A DNA stretch of 5,077 nt. Origin: Nitrososphaera sp. GTDB taxonomy: Archaea; Thermoproteota; Nitrososphaeria; Nitrososphaerales; Nitrososphaeraceae. Made by a program: the position numbers and the translations under genes. The stretch lies in the NCBI GenBank assembly GCA_022545875.1, contig JAKEIF010000200.1:1-5077 (forward strand), written 5' to 3'. Of this stretch, positions 1 through 5,077 are shown piece by piece. The notes beneath the pieces are model-generated. The model did no database searches. It saw nothing but the letters and a program-made list of their open reading frames with translations, and had not been told where the DNA came from. Numbering within the stretch: position 1 is the first letter of the stretch; every line of letters begins with the position of its first letter.

Positions 1-942
1 GGAAACGACTTTGCAATCCTGTATGTTTCGGCACCTCACCAGCTAGCCGATAACGCAGGCATCCTCATTGCGCAGCAGCGAACCTTTAACTCGATCTTAA
101 TAGCAGTCATTGGAGGAATTGCCGCAGGCATTGCGTTTGTAATACTTGTGTGGAACAGGCGCCTTACGGCCACCGTCGATCTCAGGACGTCAGAGTTAAA
201 GACCGCAAATCGAGACCTTACAAATGCCAACGAGCAATTGCTACTGAACGACAAGATGCAGCGCGAATTTATCAACATTGCAGCACATGAACTGAGGACT
301 CCGACTCAAGCCATTCTTGGTTACGCCGACCTATTTGAAATGCAGCCAGAATCCAGAGAGGAAGCTATCAAGGCCGTAACAAGAAATGCCTTGAGGCTTG
401 AAAGGCTAACGCAGGATATTCTGGATGTAAGCAGGATCGAAGGAAGAGCATTGGAACTAAACAAGGAAAAATTCAACATATCAGAAGTTATTCTTGCCTC
501 TTTGGACGACGCAAGACGCCAGGTGGCAAATGGAGATATCAAGTTCGCATACCAAGGACCAGATGACATTATCGTTGAGGCAGACAAGGCTAGGATAGCT
601 CAGGTCGTTTCTAACCTGCTGAATAACGCGGTTAAATTCACGAAAAAAGGAACCATTGCTATCAATGTTGCCCAGACGAACGGCGAAGCGACAGTCATTG
701 TAAGCGACACCGGCTCGGGAATACACCCAGAAATGATACCAAGGTTATTCACCAAGTTTGCAAGCAAGTCTCAAACAGGAACAGGGCTTGGATTGTTTAT
801 TTCCAAAAGTATTGTGGAAGCTCACGGCGGCAGAATATCCGGAGAGAATAGAGGGGAAGGAAAAGGCGCAGCATTTAGTTTTACAGTGCCACTATCACTA
901 ACAAACGAGAAATACGCTGATCGTGAAACAATTAAATCATGA
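1..942 (+). CDS. Membrane sensor histidine kinase, C-terminal part (5' end outside window)
   Basis: The frame is open from base 1, so the N-terminus is missing; 313 residues are visible. Numbering from the first visible codon: residues 1-30 look like the end of an extracytoplasmic sensor domain (possibly Cache-like, an inference), 31-51 form one transmembrane helix, and about 55-85 are a coiled-coil-like linker with no clear HAMP domain. The kinase core is complete: H-box HELRTP with phospho-acceptor His96, N-box NLLNNAVKF (Asn205/Asn208), G1 box DTGSGI (Asp236) and G2 box GTGLGL (260-265) before the usual AHGG end. It should autophosphorylate on His96 and pass the phosphate to a receiver, plausibly the regulator 22 nt downstream. 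A GTG at 148 (residue 50) would start inside the membrane helix and is not a credible start. The family is certain; the ligand is unknown. Confidence 0.95.
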   Translation, partial: GNDFAILYVSAPHQLADNAGILIAQQRTFNSILIAVIGGIAAGIAFVILVWNRRLTATVDLRTSELKTANRDLTNANEQLLLNDKMQREFINIAAHELRTPTQAILGYADLFEMQPESREEAIKAVTRNALRLERLTQDILDVSRIEGRALELNKEKFNISEVILASLDDARRQVANGDIKFAYQGPDDIIVEADKARIAQVVSNLLNNAVKFTKKGTIAINVAQTNGEATVIVSDTGSGIHPEMIPRLFTKFASKSQTGTGLGLFISKSIVEAHGGRISGENRGEGKGAAFSFTVPLSLTNEKYADRETIKS

Positions 943-964
943 GCCGAACCAAATTTGATATCCG

Positions 965-1360
965 GTGCCATCGGCTAGCAATCCACAGTCAAGAAAGAGG
1001 ATAATGGTTGTAGACGATGAGATTGACAATTCTCGCGTAATAATGCGCGGGCTGGAAGCCAATGGCTACAGCGTAGATACATTTGATGATCCAGTGCACG
1101 CATTATCAAATTTTCGAGCAGGACGATACAACCTGATACTGCTAGACATAAAGCTGCCTAACATGAGTGGACTAGAACTTTACGCCCGAATAGCAAAGAT
1201 TGACGGAAACGCAAATGTCTGTTTCTTGACAGCATCAGAGCCATATTATGAACAGATTAAAAGCAGCTACCCGGCTTTGGACGTCCAGAAGTGTTTTCTG
1301 CGAAAACCCATAGGCCTGAAAAATCTCCTGAAACAGATAGAACTTAGACTTGGCAATTAG
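965..1360 (+). CDS. Stand-alone receiver-domain response regulator (CheY-like)
   Basis: The 131-residue protein is a single receiver domain. It shows the acidic pair Asp17-Asp18 after strand 1, phospho-acceptor Asp61 in LLDIKLPNMSGLEL, the switch Thr89 in FLTAS, and Lys114-Pro115 in FLRKPIG; these are all the residues needed for phosphorylation. No DNA-binding or enzymatic output domain follows, so it probably acts by protein-protein contact or in a phosphorelay, as is common for archaeal single-domain receivers. The GTG at 965 is the only start in this frame after the in-frame stop at 956; the ATG at 1004 would remove strand 1. There is no Shine-Dalgarno sequence. It is probably co-transcribed with the kinase upstream. 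An ATG at 939 overlaps the kinase stop in another frame and raises the chance of a one-base frameshift here (see findings). Confidence 0.9.
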   Translation: MPSASNPQSRKRIMVVDDEIDNSRVIMRGLEANGYSVDTFDDPVHALSNFRAGRYNLILLDIKLPNMSGLELYARIAKIDGNANVCFLTASEPYYEQIKSSYPALDVQKCFLRKPIGLKNLLKQIELRLGN

Positions 1361-1471
1361 CTGGCTGCACCCAGACGATAAACCATCGACCTTGAGAAAA
1401 TTGATATCCCAAACTCTTTATCGCAACAAGAAACCCAAAGCATTGTCAAACATAAAGCGAACATAGAAAGC

Positions 1472-1530
1472 AAAAAATTTCAATTTTTGAAGCCTGCCGC
1501 AGCTGATCAGATTACTCGGCCGGCAGCCTT
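1472..1530. terminator. Putative bidirectional terminator zone between convergent genes
   Basis: The 181-bp spacer between the two convergent genes holds an imperfect inverted repeat: 1490-1499 (AAGCCTGCCG) pairs with 1521-1530 (CGGCAGCCTT) with one mismatch and a 21-nt loop that contains the palindrome CTGATCAG (1503-1510). Just to its left, 1473-1488 reads AAAAATT-TC-AATTTTT, giving a T5 run on the plus strand (1484-1488) for the response regulator and a T6 run on the minus strand (1477-1472) for the phosphatase. Archaeal RNA polymerase stops mainly at T-runs, so these fit termination from both sides. I see no gene in the rest of 1361-1541. Confidence 0.45.
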
Positions 1531-1541
1531 TGAGGCGATAA

Positions 1542-2189
1542 TCACTCGTTAGGATAGCGATGCACGGACATTACATTGACTCCCGACAGCGAGTAGATCT
1601 TGCTCTCATGTTTTAGCACCGTCATTGACGCGTTGCGAATGTGCCAGCGGTAAAGCGCCTCAGGCTTTAACTCAAGTAGAGTCGCAAGGGCAGCTTTTAT
1701 CGGATCGAGGTGAGTGACTGTCAGAATATTGCTGCCACTGTGTTTTTCCAGGGCATCATCAAGGAAGCTCTTTATGCGCTGCTTTACCGCCGAAAACGCT
1801 TCAACTCCGAATTGCTCTAAGACCGGATCGCGTTCGGTGTAAAAGCGCATAAAGAGGTCTCCATACTTTGTAGTGACCTCTTCATAGTTCATCCCCACCA
1901 GCTTGCCAAGTTCGATTTCATACAGCCTTTCGTCGATGTCATAGTCCATGCCAAGGGTATCGCACACTATCTGGGCTGTCTCGATTGCCCTTATCACCGG
2001 CGAAGCAAAGATCTTGTCTATCTTGATAGTCTTCAATTGCTTTGCCGCATCGGCCACTTGCTCCCTGCCCTGCGGCGTAAGGTGGGCCTCGATATGCCTG
2101 CCGACGAGCATTCGGCTGACATTGTTCTCGGCCTGTCCGTGTCGCATAAGGATAACTAGAGGCAAGGATGGATGCTTGTGTAGGATCAC
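1542..2189 (-). CDS. Histidine phosphatase superfamily (phosphoglycerate mutase-like) protein
   Basis: The 215-residue protein has the histidine-phosphatase core. Arg16-His17-Gly18 in LMRHGQAEN carries the phospho-accepting His17; Arg67 in ASPVIRAIETA binds phosphate; Glu91 in RLYEIELG is the likely general acid; His160 in VTHLDPIK is the second catalytic His. The length suits small cofactor-dependent phosphoglycerate mutase, alpha-ribazole phosphatase or broad-specificity phosphatase relatives, and sequence alone does not settle the substrate. The usual Gly after the second His is Leu here. No signal peptide, so it should be cytoplasmic. The start is GTG at 2189, directly after an in-frame TAA; the next Met, residue 15, is just before RHG and too late. 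It is transcribed divergently from corA, with a TATA-like element about 31 nt before the start, pointing to a very short leader. Confidence 0.9.
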   Translation of the reverse strand: MILHKHPSLPLVILMRHGQAENNVSRMLVGRHIEAHLTPQGREQVADAAKQLKTIKIDKIFASPVIRAIETAQIVCDTLGMDYDIDERLYEIELGKLVGMNYEEVTTKYGDLFMRFYTERDPVLEQFGVEAFSAVKQRIKSFLDDALEKHSGSNILTVTHLDPIKAALATLLELKPEALYRWHIRNASMTVLKHESKIYSLSGVNVMSVHRYPNE

Positions 2190-2216
2190 TTAAGAATTTT
2201 TTCCTGCACGATTCTG

Positions 2217-2226
2217 GTTATAGCCA
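2217..2226. promoter_or_regulatory. TATA-like element in the divergent phosphatase/corA promoter region
   Basis: GGTTATAGCC on the plus strand reads GGCTATAACC on the minus strand. Its centre is about 31 nt from the corA ATG (2252) and about 32 nt from the phosphatase GTG (2189). With the usual archaeal TATA-to-start-site distance of about 26 nt, it could serve either gene with a leader of only some 4-7 nt. The whole intergenic region is 62 bp. No Shine-Dalgarno is evident for either gene. Which direction it serves, or whether both, is inference. Confidence 0.4.
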
Positions 2227-2251
2227 ATGTAGCTCCTTGTCTTAATAGCGG

Positions 2252-3253
2252 ATGCAAAAGGTCGTATCCTATAACGAAAGCGAGGTGCGAAAGGGGGGGT
2301 CCCGGGACGATATTGGCAGAGGCTATAATGTTTGGGTGGATCTCTCGGATCCCAGCAAAGACGAAGTAAAAAGTGTGCAAAAGACTTTTGGGATCGACGA
2401 AAAGCTGCTGGAGCATTACTTTAACCAATCAAAAAAACCCCAAGTGCGCTTCCTGAATAACCTGATATTTACGATTTTTCTAGAGTTGAAATACGACGAT
2501 GCAAAGACACTTTCAAACGAAGCAGTCTACTTGTTTCATGGTGAAGGATGGCTTGTCACGATTCATTCCTCAAGAGTAGACCTTGCCGCTGCGGCGCACA
2601 GGTTGCTGGAGGAAAAAAACAAGCCGATAATGGAGACATCAATCGATGCTCTATATTACAACATTCTCGCAAGCATCGTTGACAGATACGAGCAGCTCTT
2701 GACAGCTATCGAACTTGGTATCACGGACATTGAGCGTAGGTCGGTCTATCGCCCTAACAGAGTCATGCTTGAAAATCTAGATGATTTCTCTATTCAGATA
2801 ATTACGCTAAGAAGGCATTTCTGGCACATCCGCGACGTCATTAATTCACTGATCCACATTAACGAGGACAAGCCCGACATAAAATACCTAAAGATAGTCA
2901 ACGACGATATCAACCAGCTAATCGAGCTCGTTGAATCGTACCAGGACACCGTCAACTCTACCAGGGAGCTCTACATCGCAAATGTATCCCTTCAGATGAA
3001 CGACGCTGTAAAGACGCTTACGGTTTTTTCCGCCATACTCCTTCCACTGACGTTTGTGACTAGTCTTTTTGGGATGAACGGGCTGGACTTGAACAACGTC
3101 CTCAACTTTCCCAGTGGCTTTTTCGTTGTAGCTGCAGTTATGGCTTTTATGATTGGGATCCTGATAATTTTCCTTAGAGCCAAAAAGTGGATCTTGGTCA
3201 GGGATGCAGATCCCAGGACAAAACCTGACAAGAAGAAGATGAAAGAAAGTTAA
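2252..3253 (+). CDS. corA: CorA-family magnesium/divalent cation transporter
   Basis: The 333-residue protein has the CorA layout: a cytoplasmic N-terminal domain (about 26-140, opening NVWVDLSDPS), a long helical stalk (about 140-252), two C-terminal membrane helices (about 253-273 and 288-309), and a basic tail (KKWILVRDAD to KPDKKKMKES). The signature Gly-Met-Asn is at 274-276 at the end of helix 1, in SLFGMNGLDL. CorA proteins form pentamers with the GMN ring at the pore mouth and carry Mg2+, sometimes Co2+ or Ni2+. The loop after GMN (GLDLNNVLNFPSG) does not match the usual acidic MPEL-type loop, so ion preference is uncertain. The ATG at 2252 suits the family length. A G7 run (2293-2299) lies in codons 14-16. 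The gene is divergent from the phosphatase; its stop sits in the npdG promoter. Confidence 0.95.
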   Translation: MQKVVSYNESEVRKGGSRDDIGRGYNVWVDLSDPSKDEVKSVQKTFGIDEKLLEHYFNQSKKPQVRFLNNLIFTIFLELKYDDAKTLSNEAVYLFHGEGWLVTIHSSRVDLAAAAHRLLEEKNKPIMETSIDALYYNILASIVDRYEQLLTAIELGITDIERRSVYRPNRVMLENLDDFSIQIITLRRHFWHIRDVINSLIHINEDKPDIKYLKIVNDDINQLIELVESYQDTVNSTRELYIANVSLQMNDAVKTLTVFSAILLPLTFVTSLFGMNGLDLNNVLNFPSGFFVVAAVMAFMIGILIIFLRAKKWILVRDADPRTKPDKKKMKES

Positions 3254-3258
3254 TATCC
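3251..3258 (+). promoter_or_regulatory. Probable TATA box of npdG, overlapping the corA stop codon
   Basis: TTAATATC, preceded by the purine-rich GAAAG that resembles a BRE, is centred about 26 nt before the ATG at 3280. This is the expected spacing for a leaderless archaeal mRNA that begins at the start codon. It supports the ATG at 3280 over the GTG codons at 3268 and 3274, and suggests npdG can be transcribed independently of corA. Confidence 0.45.
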
Positions 3259-3279
3259 AATAGTCCTGTGAACGTGCAC

Positions 3280-3954
3280 ATGAAGATAGGCATCGTAGGC
3301 GGCACGGGCGGAATGGGAGAGGGCTTTGCGCTGAGGTGGTCTCAAAAACATGATATCATAGTTGGCTCAAGGGAAGTGCAGAAGGCAAAAGAGGCCGCAG
3401 AACAATATTCAAAGTTGGCAAAGGAAGCATATGGGTCTGCCATGTCCGGCAGCATCTCCGGCGACGATAACTTTGCGCTTGCAAAAGACGTTGATGTCCT
3501 CATACTTTCGATCCCCTACGAATACATCACTGACACATGTGCCAAGATGTCGGGTCAGATTAGAGATGACTGTGTGGTGGTTTCACCCATCGTCCCGATG
3601 GCCCGCACTGATGCCGGCTTTGTTTATATTCCGCTTGAGCAGGGCAAAAAAAATGCAGGGGAAATGGTTGGCGAAGGCCTGCAGCCAAGGTCGCGTGTAG
3701 TTTCTGCATTTCATACGATATCGGAAGTAAAGCTAAAGAACGTGGGACAGAGCCTCGACGCTGACACGTTTATCTGCGGCGACGATCAGGGCGCAGTATC
3801 CAAGTTGAATACGCTTGTGTCTGAGATAAGCGGGCTGCGGCCAGTGTATCTGGGGCCGCTAGCTCTTTCATATCAGGCAGAGATCCTTACTCCAATGCTC
3901 CTAAATGCAGCAAAAAGAAACAAGATGAAGCACCCCGGGGTAAAGCTGACATAA
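3280..3954 (+). CDS. npdG: F420-dependent NADP reductase (F420H2:NADP+ oxidoreductase)
   Basis: The 224-residue protein matches the archaeal Fno/NpdG family over its whole length. It opens with a Rossmann dinucleotide-binding loop, IGIVGGTGGMGEG (3-15), and has GSR at 29-31, where the 2'-phosphate of NADP(H) is bound in this family. Later family landmarks are SIPYEY (77-82), VVSPIVP (100-106), VSAFHTI (141-147), CGDD (166-169) and SGLRPVYLGPL (184-194). It should be a soluble enzyme moving hydride between reduced coenzyme F420 and NADP+, linking the F420 pool to NADPH. The in-frame GTG at 3268 would add four residues, but the ATG at 3280 places the glycine loop at the usual distance and fits the TATA spacing. 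The gap to corA is 26 nt and to the next gene 50 nt. Family length and motifs are normal. Confidence 0.93.
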   Translation: MKIGIVGGTGGMGEGFALRWSQKHDIIVGSREVQKAKEAAEQYSKLAKEAYGSAMSGSISGDDNFALAKDVDVLILSIPYEYITDTCAKMSGQIRDDCVVVSPIVPMARTDAGFVYIPLEQGKKNAGEMVGEGLQPRSRVVSAFHTISEVKLKNVGQSLDADTFICGDDQGAVSKLNTLVSEISGLRPVYLGPLALSYQAEILTPMLLNAAKRNKMKHPGVKLT

Positions 3955-4004
3955 GCGAAATCGTTATCACTGACGGAAATTCACAATACGGGTAGGCCCA
4001 GGAC

Positions 4005-4322
4005 ATGCGATGGAAAGAGGAGATAGGTGGCAGCAGACGCGGAAGAAACTGGATGTCCGCAATGGGAGTGATGTTTCTACTAATGGCAGCCATCATTTTA
4101 GTAAGAAACGCAATCTTGCTGGCGCTTGATCACTCGGCAGGAGTAGTAGGACCTCCGTTGGCCCAATTCCTCGACAACTTTGTCAACGGCCAGGTAACCA
4201 ACGAGAAATTTGCACTTGCAATGATAGCTGGCGGAGGCTTTCTTCTCTACTGGGGCTTTTTCAAGAAAAAAGAAGAGTATGGTCCACCGGACGATCGCGA
4301 CTGGCGGAGATCCTACAGGTAG
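4005..4322 (+). CDS. Small two-helix membrane protein of unknown function
   Basis: I do not recognise a family. The 105-residue protein has a basic N-terminus (MRWKEEIGGSRRGRNW), a hydrophobic helix at about 16-33, a weaker hydrophobic stretch to about 41, a mostly polar loop (about 42-68), a second helix at about 69-86 (ALAMIAGGGFLLYWGFF), and a charged tail starting KKKEE and ending RRSYR. By the positive-inside rule both ends should be cytoplasmic with the loop outside. The ATG at 4005 has AGGA immediately before it, too close for a normal ribosome site. It lies 50 nt after npdG, same strand, and 51 nt before pspA, so it may ride on the npdG transcript. The frame is a credible gene because of the membrane topology and the fit between same-strand neighbours. 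The opposite-strand frame at 4098-4412 is a shadow. Confidence 0.75.
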   Translation: MRWKEEIGGSRRGRNWMSAMGVMFLLMAAIILVRNAILLALDHSAGVVGPPLAQFLDNFVNGQVTNEKFALAMIAGGGFLLYWGFFKKKEEYGPPDDRDWRRSYR

Positions 4323-4332
4323 CATAGCCAGA

Positions 4333-4342
4333 TTTTTATAAC
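4333..4342 (+). promoter_or_regulatory. TATA box of pspA, with T-run that may also end the upstream transcript
   Basis: TTTTTATAAC is the clearest TATA box in the window. Its core TTTATA (4335-4340) is centred about 36 nt before the pspA ATG at 4374, so transcription should start near 4364, giving a leader of about 10 nt. GGGA at 4364-4367 would lie at the very 5' end of that leader and is at best a weak ribosome site. The T5 run (4333-4337), 11 nt after the preceding stop codon, could also serve as a termination signal for the small membrane protein transcript. Confidence 0.55.
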
Positions 4343-4373
4343 AAGAGCCCGAAATGATACAAAGGGAAACGCA

Positions 4374-5077
4374 ATGGGACTTTTGAACCGCATGTCGACC
4401 GTTATCAAGCAAAAAGTGAATGTTCTACTAGACAAATACGAGGATCCACGCGAAGCTCTCGATTACTCCTATACAAAGCAGATCGAAATGATAAACAAGC
4501 TGCGCAGGAGCATGGCAGAGGTAGTCACTTCCAGAAAAAGGCTGGAAATGCAAAAGGCAAAACTCTGGGACAACATTAGGGTCCTAGACGAGCAGGCTAG
4601 GCGCGCGCTTGACGCCGACAGAGAAGACCTTGCCAAGCTGGCCCTTGAGCGCAAGAACGCGAACCTGATGCAGGTGCAAGGGCTAGACAAGCAGATAGCA
4701 GAGATGCAGCAGGAGGAGAAAAAGCTCGAGCAGACTGAAAAGCGCCTCTCGACAAAGGTTGAGGAATTTAAGAGCAAAAAGGAGGTCATAAAGGCGCAGT
4801 ACTCTGCAGCGGAAGCTACTGTCAAGATAAAGGAGAGCGTAACAGGGATTTCCGAAGAGATGACTGATGTCGGCATGGCGATGAACAGGGCCGAGGACAA
4901 GACAGACAAGATGAAGGCCAAAGCAATGGCACTTGACGAGATGATTAATTCTGGTGTTTTGACGGATTATACATCAAATAAGGATGAAATCGAACGAGAA
5001 CTTGAAAAAATTACTGTTCAGAGCTCTGTTGAGGAAGAATTAGCAAAGTTAAAGTCGGAGAAGGAACGTAAGAAGAA
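4374..5077 (+). CDS. pspA: PspA/IM30 (Vipp1-type, ESCRT-III-like) membrane-associated protein, 3' end outside window
   Basis: The frame runs from ATG 4374 to the window edge without a stop, giving 234 codons plus two bases. Residues 1-25 form the typical PspA amphipathic start (MGLLNRMSTVIKQKVNVLLD, then KYEDP) that binds membranes. Residues about 30-180 are almost wholly charged helix with long Glu/Lys/Gln coiled-coil patterns. The C-terminal part includes GVLTDYTSNKDE and ends in VEEELAKLK, matching the end of PspA proteins, so the stop is probably only a few codons away. PspA/IM30 proteins assemble into rings or rods on the cytoplasmic membrane face and protect or remodel stressed membranes. 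It has its own TATA box. Codon usage changes sharply near codon 191 (4944). The 150-residue frame on the opposite strand (4469-4921) is its shadow. Confidence 0.93.
   Translation, partial: MGLLNRMSTVIKQKVNVLLDKYEDPREALDYSYTKQIEMINKLRRSMAEVVTSRKRLEMQKAKLWDNIRVLDEQARRALDADREDLAKLALERKNANLMQVQGLDKQIAEMQQEEKKLEQTEKRLSTKVEEFKSKKEVIKAQYSAAEATVKIKESVTGISEEMTDVGMAMNRAEDKTDKMKAKAMALDEMINSGVLTDYTSNKDEIERELEKITVQSSVEEELAKLKSEKERKK

Noticed and set aside
321..726. Minus-strand frames at 321-587 and 481-726
   Set aside because: Both are antisense to the kinase core, whose H, N, G1 and G2 boxes are intact on the plus strand.
148..942. GTG at 148 as the start of a soluble histidine kinase
   Set aside because: The frame is open to base 1 and the GTG codes for a Val at the end of a transmembrane helix, so the gene starts upstream of the window.
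1361..1541. A small RNA or tiny gene in the convergent spacer
   Set aside because: I found only short frames (for example 11 codons on the minus strand), no tRNA-like fold, and structure better explained by termination.
3362..3700. 112-codon plus-strand frame inside npdG
   Set aside because: It is an out-of-frame reading of npdG, which is a full-length match to its family.
4098..4412. 104-codon open frame on the minus strand
   Set aside because: It overlaps the small membrane protein and runs through the TATA box and start of pspA. The protein shows no domain, and the plus-strand reading gives sensible membrane topology.
4469..4921. 150-codon open frame on the minus strand
   Set aside because: It lies antisense to pspA; its Ser/Leu/Phe-rich protein is what results from reading Glu/Lys/Gln coiled-coil codons backwards. 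The plus-strand frame matches PspA throughout.
1..5077. Mobile element, CRISPR array or defence island
   Set aside because: There are no direct repeat arrays, transposase or nuclease motifs, terminal inverted repeats or tRNA attachment-like sites; the recognisable genes are housekeeping, transport and signalling genes.

Overview
The window reads as a chromosomal piece of a mesophilic archaeon, most likely an ammonia-oxidising Nitrososphaerota (Thaumarchaeota) of the Nitrososphaera type. This rests on TATA-like boxes about 26-36 nt before several starts, almost no Shine-Dalgarno sequences, GTG starts, a coenzyme-F420-dependent NADP reductase of the archaeal Fno/NpdG type, and abundant AGG/AGA and ATA codons. 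The genus is an inference; no rRNA or other marker gene is present.

Region by region. (1) 1-1360, plus strand: the C-terminal part of a membrane sensor histidine kinase, cut by the window start, followed 22 nt later by a stand-alone receiver-domain response regulator. Together they form a two-component pair whose stimulus cannot be told because the sensor part lies outside the window. (2) 1361-1541: a gene-free spacer between convergent genes, holding an imperfect hairpin and T-runs on both strands, probably a bidirectional terminator zone. (3) 1542-2189, minus strand: a histidine-phosphatase (phosphoglycerate mutase superfamily) protein. (4) 2190-2251: a 62-bp divergent promoter region with one TATA-like element roughly equidistant from both starts. 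(5) 2252-3253, plus: a CorA-type divalent cation transporter with the GMN signature. (6) 3280-3954, plus: npdG, F420H2:NADP+ oxidoreductase, with a TATA box lying over the corA stop codon and placed for a leaderless transcript. (7) 4005-4322, plus: a small two-helix membrane protein of unknown function. (8) 4374 to the window end, plus: a PspA/IM30 (ESCRT-III-like) membrane-remodelling coiled-coil protein, open at the 3' edge, with a clear TATA box of its own.

Taken together this is an ordinary core-genome neighbourhood for envelope, ion and redox housekeeping, not an obvious mobile or defence island. I saw no tRNA, rRNA, CRISPR, insertion sequence or attachment site. The points most worth a second look are an ATGA overlap and possible one-base frameshift at the response regulator start, a G7 tract in the 5' end of corA, an altered loop after the CorA GMN motif, a changed residue after the second catalytic histidine of the phosphatase, the small membrane protein next to pspA, and an abrupt codon-usage switch inside pspA near 4944. 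No convincing undescribed system was found.
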